A stretch of 64,000 nt of DNA from Thermopolyspora flexuosa (GTDB lineage Bacteria > Actinomycetota > Actinomycetes > Streptosporangiales > Streptosporangiaceae): contig NZ_VFPQ01000001.1 of assembly GCF_006716785.1 (NCBI RefSeq), positions 4,650,001 through 4,714,000 on the forward strand, in the 5' to 3' direction. Position 1 is the stretch's first letter. Each line of letters begins with the position of its first letter. The notes beneath the pieces are model-generated. The model ran no database searches and was not told where the DNA came from. It worked only from the letters and a program-made list of their open reading frames with translations. Made by a program: the position numbers and the translations under genes. Below are positions 45,593 through 54,505 of the stretch, one piece after another.

Positions 45593-45929
45593 ACGCTTCC
45601 TTCCGCGGTGACCCGCCACCGGGATCCGCGCGTCGATCACCTCACCGCACGAACCGGCCGCGGCCCGGCACCGGATGCGCGGCCGCCGCCGGCGCCGCGA
45701 AACCGTTGCCGGGCGTTACCATCGCCGATCAAAATAGTGCAATACGATGCCCACGCCGCCAACCACTCCTCGACGATACATCGGCCACAACAGGCCATTC
45801 GTTCCGTTTTTCCAACCTCTAACTCATTTGCCGTGGCGAATCCGGTACCGTCGTCACGGCCCGTATCGCCGCGGCCGCGGCGAACGCCGATTCACGCCGG
45901 TCATCGCCGGGGAACTGGAGTAGCCGACC

Positions 45930-46811
45930 ATGAGCGAGCTCGCCGTCCTCACGCCGTGTTACCGGGGCGACGCCGCGTTGTTTCCGGACCTGCACCGATC
46001 GGTTCTGCAATTCACTCCCGAAGACACCGTTCATCACGTCTTCGTGCCATCGCGCGATAAGCACCTTTTCACCCAGTACGAGGGGCCGCGCTGCCGGGTG
46101 TGGTCGCGCTCGGAGATGCTGCCGCCGTACTATTTCCGCCCGCCGTTCACCGACGTGTACGTGAACGTGCGCCGCCCCTGGCCGCCGCTGCGCGGCTGGG
46201 TGATGCAGCAGACCGTGAAGATCGCGGCGGCCGCGCAGCTCGACGCCGACGTGGTGCTCATCATCGACTCGGACGCGGTGCTCGTCCGCCCCACCACCGC
46301 CAAGCGGTTCGTGGTCGACGGCCGGCTCTGCCTCTACCGGGAGGAGAACGGGGTCACCGCCGACATGGAGCGGCACGTCATCTGGCACCGGGTCGCCCGG
46401 GAGCTGCTCGGGCTGCCGCCCGCTCCCCCGCCGCCGCTGCCCGACTACGTCACCCCGCTCAACTTCTGGGACCCGGCGATCGTGCGGGCGATGCAGGAGC
46501 GCATCGCCGAGGTGACCGGCAAGAACTGGATGGACGCGTTCAACGAGCGGCTCCACATCTCGGAGTTCATCGTGTACGGCGTGTTCGTCGACGAGGTGCT
46601 CGGCGCGTCCGGCGACCGCCCGCCCGGGGACATCTCGATCTGCCACAACAACTGGAAGCGCAGCCCGCTCAGCCACGAGGAGGCGATCGCGTTCGCCGAG
46701 CGGCTGCCCCGCGAGGCGATCGCCATGATGATCTCCGCGAAGTCGCGGACCCCGCTGGAAGTACGGCGCGCCGCCATCCGGCGGGCCACCGAGATCGCGG
46801 CCGCCGACTGA
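45930..46811 (+). CDS. Glycosyltransferase-like protein (DUF6492 type)
   Basis: A 293-residue cytosolic protein: MSELAVLTPCYRGDAALFPD, HHVFVPSRDKHLFTQYEGPR, and a metal-binding DSD in ADVVLIIDSDAVLVRPTTAK. The C-terminal part includes NFWDPAIVRAMQERIAEVTG, then MDAFNERLHISEFIVYGVFV. These fit the GT-A-like DUF6492 family seen in exopolysaccharide loci; donor and acceptor are unknown. ATG at 45930 has GGAG about 10 bp upstream. Convergent with the second Wzz-like gene. Confidence 0.8.
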   Translation: MSELAVLTPCYRGDAALFPDLHRSVLQFTPEDTVHHVFVPSRDKHLFTQYEGPRCRVWSRSEMLPPYYFRPPFTDVYVNVRRPWPPLRGWVMQQTVKIAAAAQLDADVVLIIDSDAVLVRPTTAKRFVVDGRLCLYREENGVTADMERHVIWHRVARELLGLPPAPPPPLPDYVTPLNFWDPAIVRAMQERIAEVTGKNWMDAFNERLHISEFIVYGVFVDEVLGASGDRPPGDISICHNNWKRSPLSHEEAIAFAERLPREAIAMMISAKSRTPLEVRRAAIRRATEIAAAD

Positions 46812-46829
46812 CCGGCCGCCCGGCCGGAT

Positions 46830-46847
46830 CACCGGCGGGCCGGTGAC
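46830..46847. terminator. Bidirectional terminator hairpin
   Basis: TCACCGG-CGGG-CCGGTGA in the 118-bp gap between convergent genes; a second stem GGCCGCCGG...CCGGCGGCC follows within 30 bp. Confidence 0.5.
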
Positions 46848-46929
46848 CCGGCGACGCCGTACCGGCCGCCGGCAAGGCCCGCCTCCGGCGGCCCGCACCA
46901 CGGCACGCGCCGCCGTGACCGGTCAGGGC

Positions 46930-48012
46930 CTAACCGTCGGAGGCCGCCTCGTCGCCCTTCCGATCGCCGCAGGATGTGACGGACGCGAGGGACTCCTCCG
47001 GCCGGGACGGCTTCGCGCCGTTGCCGCCCGGCCGCTCCGCCGTGCCGTTCGTCTCCGCCAGCCGGGCGCGCAGCCGTGCGGTCGCCTCGTCGCTCCACGC
47101 CGCGGTGTCGGCCTCCGCCTCCCGGTCGCCGCCGGCCGCCGACGCGTCGGTGGAACCGGCCCGATCGGCCGCCGGTTCGCCCTCGGCCTCCGCCTTGACC
47201 GGGGGAAGCTCCGGCCAGCCGGACCGCCGGATGACCGTGATCGGCTCGGCCCGCTCCGCGTCCTTCCCGGCATCCGCGGCCGGCGCCGCCTCCGGTACGG
47301 CGGGCGGGGACGCGGCCTGCGGCTCGGCGGCGCGCTCCTGCTCGCGGGCCCGGGCCGCCGCCCGGCCGGCGCGGAGCCGGGCCACGGCGTAGGCGATGCC
47401 GAAGCCTGCGAACAGGGTCGCGCCGAGCCCGGTCCCGGCGGCGGTGAGCTTCGGCGTGAGCGAGGCCTCGGGCGGGGACGGCGGGATCACGTCGGCCGTG
47501 CCGATGAAGGTCGACCGCGGCGCCTGGAGCTCCCGCTGCCGCCGTGCCAGCTCGTCCTCGATGCGGGCGCGCGCCCGGACCGTGACCTCGCGGGCGACGG
47601 CCGCCGAGGTGCTCCGCGTCTCGATGTGGATGAACGGCCCGGTGGCGCTGATCTGGAGCAGCTCGGGCTTGCTGCGGCCGTCGTCGACGATCAGCTCGGT
47701 CGGGCCGTCCTCCTCGACGCCGAGCTCGGCCTGCACGTCCGGGGCGTTCATCACCAGGATGAGGATGCTCGCGGTGGTCCGCAGCGTGTCGGTGAACTGC
47801 AGCAGCGGGTTGGTCAGGCCCCCGGACCGCTCGGCGTCCGGCGACAGGGTGCCGCCGCGCGGCGGGGCGGTCAGCACCAGCGACGCCGTCGAAACGTAAA
47901 CCGTGGGCGCCAGGTAAAACGCGAGGCCCGCGACGGCGAGCGCGAGGGCGATCAGCGGAGGGCCGACGGCTCTCTTTCTCACTAGAAAGAGCAAGCTTGT
48001 CCAGAAATCCAT
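46930..48012 (-). CDS. Wzz-like chain-length determinant protein 2 with long tail
   Basis: A 360-residue paralogue of the 45592 protein: MDFWTSLLFLVRKRAVGPPL, VYVSTASLVLTAPPRGGTLS, ELGVEEDGPTELIVDDGRSK and a second membrane helix at GTGLGATLFAGFGIAYAVAR. It differs by a cytosolic tail of about 150 residues rich in Ala, Glu, Pro and Arg. No kinase domain or tyrosine cluster is visible. The extracytoplasmic part again is short for Wzz. ATG at 48012 has AGGAAGG 1 bp upstream. It is divergent from the acyltransferase gene. Confidence 0.78.
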   Translation of the reverse strand: MDFWTSLLFLVRKRAVGPPLIALALAVAGLAFYLAPTVYVSTASLVLTAPPRGGTLSPDAERSGGLTNPLLQFTDTLRTTASILILVMNAPDVQAELGVEEDGPTELIVDDGRSKPELLQISATGPFIHIETRSTSAAVAREVTVRARARIEDELARRQRELQAPRSTFIGTADVIPPSPPEASLTPKLTAAGTGLGATLFAGFGIAYAVARLRAGRAAARAREQERAAEPQAASPPAVPEAAPAADAGKDAERAEPITVIRRSGWPELPPVKAEAEGEPAADRAGSTDASAAGGDREAEADTAAWSDEATARLRARLAETNGTAERPGGNGAKPSRPEESLASVTSCGDRKGDEAASDG

Positions 48013-48062
48013 GCCTTCCTGCCCGCTGCGAGGTTTCGGGGCGGCGATCACCAGAGAAAACA

Positions 48063-48090
48063 AGTATATGCCCGCTGCCGCATTGCGGAA
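48063..48090 (-). promoter_or_regulatory. Possible promoter of Wzz-like gene 2
   Basis: On the minus strand TTCCGC and TATACT are separated by 16 bp, with the -10-like word 51 bp before the ATG. The surrounding 293-bp gap is relatively A+T-rich and has no gene. Confidence 0.3.
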
Positions 48091-48305
48091 CTATCGTATC
48101 TCCATCGACATCCCGCCGGGGATGTTACGTACGGCACACACATGACGATGGATCGGAGGGCGGGCAATATGCCCGGGACGCGCCGCCGGACGCCGTTCAC
48201 CGCGGCGTACGGCGCCGCAATTCCGGACACCCGGCAACACGAAACGTGAAGTGCCGATATTCCGAATTTCACCACGTGGAACGACAATTGTGATGAGGAG
48301 AGCGG

Positions 48306-49502
48306 ATGGCGCCTGCTGCACCGGCGGCCGGGGCGGCCGTCGCCGGACGGACACGGGAGGTCACCCGGCTGGCCGGACTTGACGGCATTCGCGGTCTCGC
48401 CGCGCTTTTCGTGGTGCTCCACCACTGCCACCTGCTGTCCTTTCCCGGTTATCCCGCGGACACCGGGCCGGGATGGGCCGGCTGGCTGCTCTACGGGCAC
48501 TTCGCGGTCGTCGTTTTCATCGTGCTGTCCGGCTTTTCCCTCGCGGTCTCGCCCGCCCGCGCGGAATGGCGGCTGGGCGGGGTACGCCGCTTTCTCCGGC
48601 GGCGGGCGTGGCGCATCCTGCCGCCCTACTGGGCGGCGCTCGCGATGAGCCTGGTGATCGCCTGGACCGTGGTGCCGCAGCCGGGCGAGGGCCCGCCCAC
48701 GGCGAAGTCGGTCCTCGTCTACGGCCTGCTCGTGCAGGACCTGTTCGGCGCGCCGAGCCCGAACGGCGCGTTCTGGTCGATCGCCGTGGAGGCCCAGCTC
48801 TACCTCGTCTTCCCGATCATGCTCCTGGTGCTGCGCCGGTACGGCGCGGCCGTGATGCTCGGCGCGGTCACCGCGATCGTGGTGGCGATCGGCGCGCTCG
48901 CCCCGCACGTGGCCGCCGTGGACCTGTTCATGCGGCTCACCCCGCAGTTCGCGGCCCTGTTCGCGGCCGGGATCGTCGCCGCGGGGGTGCTCGCCGTACC
49001 GCGCGACCGGGACGACCCGCGGGCCGGGCGCGGCCGGGCGCGGTGGCGGGCGGCCCTGCCGTGGCTCGCGCTCGCCGCCGCGGTCCCGGTGCCCGTGCTG
49101 ATCGCGGTCAACGGGTCGGTGTGGACGGTGGCGAACTTCTTCTGGGTGGACCTCGCGCTCGGCCCGGCCGTGGCGCTGCTGCTCGCCGCCCTCGCCACCG
49201 GCCGCCCGGCCGTGCTGGTGCGGCTGCTCGACCTGCGCCCGCTGCGCCGCCTCGGCTCGTTCTCCTACAGCCTCTACCTCACCCACGCGCCGCTCGTGGT
49301 GATCGTCGCCCAGCTGCTCGTGGCGCCGAACGTCGCCCCCGGCGTGCCTGCGTTCCTCGTCACGCTCGCGGTCTGCGTCCCGCTCACGCTCGCGGTCGCG
49401 TGGGCGTTCGCCGCGGTCTTCGAGCTGCCGTTCCAGCGGCACCGCGGCTGGGCCGCGCTGCGCGCCGCGGTCCGCGCCCGGCTCGCCCGCCGCCGGGCCT
49501 GA
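48306..49502 (+). CDS. Acyltransferase family 3 (OafA-like) membrane protein
   Basis: A 398-residue integral membrane acyltransferase that would O-acetylate or otherwise acylate a sugar. LDGIRGLAALFVVLHHCHLL is the family signature with the catalytic His; GHFAVVVFIVLSGFSLAVSP and RRAWRILPPYWAALAMSLVI follow, and NGAFWSIAVEAQLYLVFPIM is the third motif. Ten or so membrane helices are evident; there is no SGNH domain. ATG at 48306 has GAGGAGAG 4 bp upstream. It lies divergent from Wzz-like gene 2 and convergent with the eight-gene operon. Confidence 0.9.
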   Translation: MAPAAPAAGAAVAGRTREVTRLAGLDGIRGLAALFVVLHHCHLLSFPGYPADTGPGWAGWLLYGHFAVVVFIVLSGFSLAVSPARAEWRLGGVRRFLRRRAWRILPPYWAALAMSLVIAWTVVPQPGEGPPTAKSVLVYGLLVQDLFGAPSPNGAFWSIAVEAQLYLVFPIMLLVLRRYGAAVMLGAVTAIVVAIGALAPHVAAVDLFMRLTPQFAALFAAGIVAAGVLAVPRDRDDPRAGRGRARWRAALPWLALAAAVPVPVLIAVNGSVWTVANFFWVDLALGPAVALLLAALATGRPAVLVRLLDLRPLRRLGSFSYSLYLTHAPLVVIVAQLLVAPNVAPGVPAFLVTLAVCVPLTLAVAWAFAAVFELPFQRHRGWAALRAAVRARLARRRA

Positions 49503-49513
49503 GGCCCGGCCGG

Positions 49514-50404
49514 TCACCGGAGGATCCCGGCGATGCGGAGCAGCTTGCGGGCCCGGTGCACGAACTGGCGCCGCTCCCGGCGGGCGTACATGCGCACGAT
49601 CGCGGCGCGGGCCCGCCGCCGCTGCTCCGGGGTGAGGTCGGCGGTGCGGATCCAGCCGAGCAGCTCGCGGAACTGCAGCGTGTTGGAGAAGTGGGACTGC
49701 CAGGACGGCACGCCGAGGCGGCGGGCGACCACGCCGATGCGCTCGAGCTTCCAGTGCCGGTGGGCGAGCACCTCCGGCACGTGGCCCCACGGCCCGGCGA
49801 GCGCGAGCTTGCAGGCGAACACCTCGTCCTCGCGCAGCATGTTCCGGCGCGGGATCGCGGCCACCGGGGCGCGCCGCACCATGCCGTAGAGCGGGTCGAT
49901 GAGCAGGTGGCTCTCGTTGAGCAGCCGGAGCATCTCGCCGAGCCGCTCCACCGGGTCGTCCGAGCGCAGCGCGGTGCCGGTGTAGTCGCCGCTCGCCACC
50001 TTGCCGTCCGGCCCGGTGTAGGCGATCCGGCTGGTGACGAGGACGAGCCGGGGGTCGGCGGCGAACTCGCGCAGCAGCCGGGAGACGTAGCACGGCTCGA
50101 GCCGGTCGTCGTCGCCGATCCACCGGAAGTACTCGCCCCGGGCGAGCCGGATCGTCGCGATGAAGTTGTTGAGCAAACCGATGTTGCGCGGCTGGCGGTG
50201 GTAGACCACGCGGGGGTCGGTGGCCGCGAGGTCGCGGCACACCTCCTCGGTCCGGTCGGTCGACGCGTTGTCGCTGATCACCAGCTCGATCCGGCCGTGG
50301 TCCTGGGCGAGCACCGAGCGGATCACGCCCTCCACCCGGTCGGCGGCGTTGCGCACCGGTAGGCCGATGGACACCAGCGTGCCGGGGCCTGGAGCTACGG
50401 TCAT
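49514..50404 (-). CDS. Family 2 glycosyltransferase, last gene of the CDP-sugar operon
   Basis: A 296-residue GT-A enzyme: LVSIGLPVRNAADRVEGVIR, ELVISDNASTDRTEEVCRDL, NIGLLNNFIATIRLARGEYF and the metal site WIGDDDRLEPCYVSRLLREF. The C-terminus is basic (ARRERRQFVHRARKLLRIAG), as expected for membrane association. ATG at 50404 is chosen with GAGAGG upstream; GTG at 50410 is possible. It lies 9 bp after the wzx stop and is probably the transferase specific to the sugar made by this operon. Confidence 0.88.
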   Translation of the reverse strand: MTVAPGPGTLVSIGLPVRNAADRVEGVIRSVLAQDHGRIELVISDNASTDRTEEVCRDLAATDPRVVYHRQPRNIGLLNNFIATIRLARGEYFRWIGDDDRLEPCYVSRLLREFAADPRLVLVTSRIAYTGPDGKVASGDYTGTALRSDDPVERLGEMLRLLNESHLLIDPLYGMVRRAPVAAIPRRNMLREDEVFACKLALAGPWGHVPEVLAHRHWKLERIGVVARRLGVPSWQSHFSNTLQFRELLGWIRTADLTPEQRRRARAAIVRMYARRERRQFVHRARKLLRIAGILR

Positions 50405-50413
50405 GGACACCTC

Positions 50414-51976
50414 TCACCGGGTGGAGACGGAACGATCACGGAACCGGGCCGGCAGCATGCCGCCGGCCCACGCCAGGGCCGCGCGCGGCACCGTGACGAG
50501 CACGTACGCGAGCAGCCCCAGGCCGCCCGCCAGGCACAGCTCGGCGAACGCGTTCCCGCCCAGCCACCGCGCCAGGGACGACGCGCCGAGCGCGACCGCG
50601 CCGCAGGCCAGCCCGCCGAGCAGCGGCCGGGCCAGCGCGGGCAGCACCGGGCCGACGCGCACCCCGGTACGGCGCAGCGCGAGCGCGGCGAGCGGCAGCG
50701 CGACGAACACGGCCGCGGCGGCGTTGCCGATCGCCGCGCCGCGGATGCCGTCGAGGTGCGCCCCGGCGATGATCGCGGGCACGAGCGCCACGCCGTACCC
50801 GAGGTTCATCCACACCGTCGCCTTGGTCGCCCCCTGCGAGGTGAGGATGTCGAACGCGAACGAGGTGAGCATGCGGGCGAGCATGAGCACCGCGAGGAAG
50901 CGCAGCACCCCGGCCGACATCTCCCACTTGGCGCCGTAGAGGAACACCACGATCGGGTGGGCGAGGGTGGCCATGAGCACCGCCACCGGCAGCACCGCGG
51001 CCACCAGCAGCGGCACCGAGCGGGCCACGCCCTCCTGCAGCGTCGCCGTGTCGCGCTCGGCGAGCCGGGAGAAGCCGGGGATCGACACGTACCGGATCGC
51101 GGTGCCGATCAGCCCCGGCACCCAGCTCGAGATGTTGAACGCGAGCAGGTAGTAGCCGAGCAGCTCCTCGTCGAGCACCGCGCCGACGATCACGTAGCCG
51201 ACGTTGAGCAGCACCGCCTCCAGCCCGGTCCCGGCCGCCGACGGGATGCCGAACCGCAGCAGCCGCCCGGCGACCGCCCGGTCGAATCCCAGCCGGAACG
51301 GCACCCGCGCCGCGGCGAGCACCACCACGCCGGTCACCACCGCGCCGCAGAGCTGACCCCAGGCGAAGCTGTACGGCCCGGCCCCGTTCGCGGCGAGGGT
51401 GATCGCCACCGCGGCGTTCACCGTGAAGCCCGCGAGGATCGCGCCGGAGAGCCGGTCGTGCTGGAAGCGGCGCATGAGCGCGCCGCTGCGCACCGCGGTG
51501 ACCCCCTCGACGAGGATCACCGCGGTGAGGATGCGCACCACCGGGGCGGCGTCCGGGTTCCCGGCGAGCGTGGCGAACGCCGGGGCGCCGGCCCAGAACA
51601 CCGCGTACAGCGTGGTCGCCGAGATCAGGGCGAGCGTCGTCGCGGTCGGCGCCATCTCGGCGAGCCGCCCCCGCCACTGCACGGTCGCCGCGATGATCCC
51701 GACGTCCTTGATCGTCATCACGAACTGGGTGGCGGCGAGCGCGACCGCGTACACGCCGAAGTCCTCGGGCACGAGCAGGCGGGCGAGCACGAGGCTCATC
51801 ACGAACGAGCCCGCCTTCATCACCACGTTGCCGAGCAGGCTCCACCGCAGCCCGCGCCCGGCCTTGCGCCCGATGGTCCGTACCGCGGCGCCCGCGCCGC
51901 CCTCCCCCGCGGCGCCCGCGCCGCCCTCCCCCGCGGCGCCGTCCGCCGGGACGGCGGTGTCCGTGGTCTCAGCCAT
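50414..51976 (-). CDS. Wzx-type polysaccharide flippase
   Basis: A 520-residue polytopic transporter of the MOP/PST family that would flip lipid-linked repeat units. GRGLRWSLLGNVVMKAGSFV, LVLARLLVPEDFGVYAVALA and GIPSAAGTGLEAVLLNVGYV are characteristic; about 14 helices. The first 35 residues contain an exact 8-residue duplication (GEGGAGAA twice) from a 24-bp tandem repeat. ATG at 51976 overlaps the stop of the cysteine-rich gene. It belongs to the CDP-sugar operon and probably exports its product. Confidence 0.9.
   Translation of the reverse strand: MAETTDTAVPADGAAGEGGAGAAGEGGAGAAVRTIGRKAGRGLRWSLLGNVVMKAGSFVMSLVLARLLVPEDFGVYAVALAATQFVMTIKDVGIIAATVQWRGRLAEMAPTATTLALISATTLYAVFWAGAPAFATLAGNPDAAPVVRILTAVILVEGVTAVRSGALMRRFQHDRLSGAILAGFTVNAAVAITLAANGAGPYSFAWGQLCGAVVTGVVVLAAARVPFRLGFDRAVAGRLLRFGIPSAAGTGLEAVLLNVGYVIVGAVLDEELLGYYLLAFNISSWVPGLIGTAIRYVSIPGFSRLAERDTATLQEGVARSVPLLVAAVLPVAVLMATLAHPIVVFLYGAKWEMSAGVLRFLAVLMLARMLTSFAFDILTSQGATKATVWMNLGYGVALVPAIIAGAHLDGIRGAAIGNAAAAVFVALPLAALALRRTGVRVGPVLPALARPLLGGLACGAVALGASSLARWLGGNAFAELCLAGGLGLLAYVLVTVPRAALAWAGGMLPARFRDRSVSTR
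51885..51932 (-). repeat. 24-bp tandem repeat in the wzx 5' end
   Basis: Two exact 24-bp units (51885-51908 and 51909-51932) plus a partial third code for GEGGAGAA twice in the cytosolic N-terminus of the flippase. In-frame, so harmless to the reading frame. Confidence 0.85.
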
Positions 51977-53192
51977 CGCCGCGCCGGTCCTCGGCGTCCG
52001 CCCGATCCCGCCCCGGTACGGCGGCCCGCGGCGGGCCGCCCGCGGTGTCGTTCGGTGTGCCGTTCGTGGTGACGGCACCGTTCGCCCTGCCGTTCGCCGT
52101 GCCGGTCACGGCGGAGTTCGCCGCGGCGCCGCCGGGCTCGGAGACCCGCTCCAGCCAGATCTCCCGCCAGAACGGCACGAACTCCCGCGGGCAGTTGAGG
52201 TTGTACACGCCCGCGCAGACCACGCCCTCGAGCACGATGCACGGGTTCTTCATCCGCAGCATGCGGCCGGTGCGCTCGTCGATGCACCGCTCGACCCGGG
52301 CGGCGACCCGGGCGACCCGGCCGCAGTAGCGGGCCATCTCCTCCTCGAACCCCAGGCCCCGGTTGAGCAGGTCCTTGTTGAGCGTGGGGAGGATCTCCTC
52401 CTTCGGCTTGACCCGCACCAGCTCGCCCGGTCGCAGGCCGAGGTGCGCGGTCGGGGTCGGGCCGACCGCGGTGCCCTTGACGAAGCCCCAGCGCAGCCCG
52501 CCCTTGATGCGCAGCCACGGCGGCAGCACCCGGGTGCTGAGGTGCTGGAAGCGGTTGAACAGACCGATCAGGATGCCGCGCAGCGTGGCGAGCACGCCCG
52601 CGTTGCCGGTGCGCACGTCCCACACGTACTGGCGCAGGTCGCGGAACGGCAGGCGTTCCGGCGCGGCGCGGAGCAGCTCGGTCGCCTGGCAGCGGTAGCG
52701 CACCTCGCCGTCCGGGCCGGGCGGCCTGCGGGTGTTCGCCGCCAGCAGCTCTTCGAGCCGCCGCCGGGCCTGCTCCTCCCGCGCGGCCTCCTCCGGCGAG
52801 GGGGCGGCGCCGTTCCGCAGGGCGTCGCCGGGGTCCACGCGGCGGAGCCATTCCTCCTTCCAGTAGAGCGAGCAGGCGGTCTGGCAGCCGCCGTGCGCCG
52901 CGCCGTCGCACCGCGCCCCGGTCAGGTGCACGGCACCCGCCATGCGCCGCAGGCCGCTGCGCTCGATCGTGTCGCAGAGCTTGTGCGCCACCTTGTGCAC
53001 GACCAGCCGCTGCCCGCAGAACCGCAGCATCTCCGGCATGAACGGCAGGCCGTCGAGTTCGCCGCGCTCGTCGAGGGTGGCGAGGATCTCGGCCGCGCCG
53101 CGGACCTCGACCACGTCGCCGACCCGTAACGCGGCGGGCAGACCGGCGCGCCGTGCCGCGGTTCGGTCGCGCCGGGGAGTCGCGTTCAGCAT
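51969..53192 (-). CDS. Cysteine-rich protein with two copies of an unknown domain
   Basis: A 407-residue protein of no family known to me. Residues about 21-118 and 253-350 are copies of one domain. Both start LR[VP]G[DE]-x-V-x-V, contain EIL-x-TL and EM-x-R-[FY]-CG, and end [FY]W[KR]E-x-WL-x-RV. Four cysteines are shared at equal spacing: C59/C290, C73/C303, C95/C326 and C103/C334. This suggests a metal or cluster site in each half. The N-terminal copy adds Cys107. There is no signal peptide or clear membrane helix; the tail is Asn/Thr/Gly-rich. It is translated in the operon, overlapping wzx by 8 bp and the DUF4910 gene by 7 bp. A redox or metal-dependent sugar-modifying role is pure inference. 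Confidence 0.7.
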   Translation of the reverse strand: MLNATPRRDRTAARRAGLPAALRVGDVVEVRGAAEILATLDERGELDGLPFMPEMLRFCGQRLVVHKVAHKLCDTIERSGLRRMAGAVHLTGARCDGAAHGGCQTACSLYWKEEWLRRVDPGDALRNGAAPSPEEAAREEQARRRLEELLAANTRRPPGPDGEVRYRCQATELLRAAPERLPFRDLRQYVWDVRTGNAGVLATLRGILIGLFNRFQHLSTRVLPPWLRIKGGLRWGFVKGTAVGPTPTAHLGLRPGELVRVKPKEEILPTLNKDLLNRGLGFEEEMARYCGRVARVAARVERCIDERTGRMLRMKNPCIVLEGVVCAGVYNLNCPREFVPFWREIWLERVSEPGGAAANSAVTGTANGRANGAVTTNGTPNDTAGGPPRAAVPGRDRADAEDRRGDG

Positions 53193-54505
53193 TCCTTCAC
53201 CGGTTCCAGCAGGGTGGCGTCGCACAGCGCACGCGCCGCGTCCGCCACGACGTCGAAGGGCAGTCCGGACCGCTCGGCGATGTCGAGCAGCCCGTGGTCA
53301 CCGTCGGAGAGGTTGAGCACCCAGAGCATCGCCATCTGGGCCTGTTTGGTGTCGCTGCGCCCGCCGAGCGAGTCGTACAGGCCACGGCGGCCGAGCTGCG
53401 GCTCGCCGTACGGGCTGAGGTTGAGGTACCGCCGGTCGCGCTCGAGCACCTGGAGGATCTCCCAGACGGTCTCGAGCGTGTCCCGCATCGCCTCCTCGGT
53501 GACGAAGTCGAGGTCGTCGCCCGAGGTGTGGTACTCGGGGTAGCGCCCGTACGGCGTGCGGGTGAGCGAGCCGACGCCGAGGTTGAACCCGGGCGAGCAG
53601 TACTGCCGCTCGTCGTAGCCGTACGGGGAGAAGTCCACCACGGTGTGCGGCCGCCCCGAGGCGCGCAGCACGTACGCGGCGGCCTTGTCGATCGGGGCGT
53701 CGCCGCGCCGGCTGCGCTTGTAGGTGAGCGGGCCGCGGTCCCCGGCGCAGGCGAGCACGAGGCCGTGCCGTACCCGCTCGATCCGGTCCCGGTTGCGGGC
53801 GAGCCAGGTGATCGCGCCGATCGTGCCGGGGGCGAACAGGAACCGGTACGTGTACCGGGGGCGGGGGCCGGCGGCGAGCCGCCGGGCGAGGTGGGTCGCC
53901 ACCGCGATCGCCGCGAGGTTGTCGTTGGCGAGCGAGGGGTGGCAGACGTGGCAGGAGATCAGCACCTCGTCCGCGGTCTCCCCGGGCACGACGTGCTCGC
54001 CGTAGGTGAGGTGCCCGTCGGCGAGCGTGGAGTCGATGCACACCTCGTACTCGCCCTCGGGCAGCGCCGCGAGCGTGTCCGCGCTGAGGCAGAACCCCCA
54101 GGTCTCGTGGTAGTAGCTGGTCCGGTACGGCACCAGGTCGGGCCGGTCGGGCAGCGTGTGCAGGTGCGGGCGCAGCTCCTCCAGGGTCATGCGCCGGTGC
54201 ACCGGCACGCTGTAGCCGACCACGTGCAGGTTGCACGCGGCGAAGTCGACCACCCGGCGGCCCGCGGCGTCCTTGATGTAGGCGTCGCGGATGTTCCACT
54301 CCTTGGGCACCGTCCAGTCGAGCACCTTCGTGCCGGTCGGCACCTCGTGGATCTCGAGCGGCACCTGCTCGGCGATGATCTCCAGGGTGCGGCGCACGCC
54401 GTCGCCGGTGATGCTCCGGCAGATCGGGTAGAGCCGCGCCACGAGCGCGTGCAGCTCGCCCCGCTCCGGCGCCGCCGTGTCCTGCTCGGCTCCCGGCGCG
54501 GTCAT
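53186..54505 (-). CDS. DUF4910 aminopeptidase-like zinc enzyme
   Basis: A 439-residue protein of the DUF4910/DUF2172 family related to M28 peptidases. [20 protein letters not shown] and [20 protein letters not shown] are the N-terminal signature. Metal ligands are expected in [20 protein letters not shown] and in [40 protein letters not shown] is another family block. A C-terminal winged-helix-like segment ends the protein. Members occur in nucleotide-sugar and glycan clusters, and none is firmly characterised to my knowledge; hydrolysis of an amide on a sugar is possible. ATG at 54505 overlaps the SDR stop by 4 bp. Confidence 0.85.
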   Translation of the reverse strand: MTAPGAEQDTAAPERGELHALVARLYPICRSITGDGVRRTLEIIAEQVPLEIHEVPTGTKVLDWTVPKEWNIRDAYIKDAAGRRVVDFAACNLHVVGYSVPVHRRMTLEELRPHLHTLPDRPDLVPYRTSYYHETWGFCLSADTLAALPEGEYEVCIDSTLADGHLTYGEHVVPGETADEVLISCHVCHPSLANDNLAAIAVATHLARRLAAGPRPRYTYRFLFAPGTIGAITWLARNRDRIERVRHGLVLACAGDRGPLTYKRSRRGDAPIDKAAAYVLRASGRPHTVVDFSPYGYDERQYCSPGFNLGVGSLTRTPYGRYPEYHTSGDDLDFVTEEAMRDTLETVWEILQVLERDRRYLNLSPYGEPQLGRRGLYDSLGGRSDTKQAQMAMLWVLNLSDGDHGLLDIAERSGLPFDVVADAARALCDATLLEPVKEC

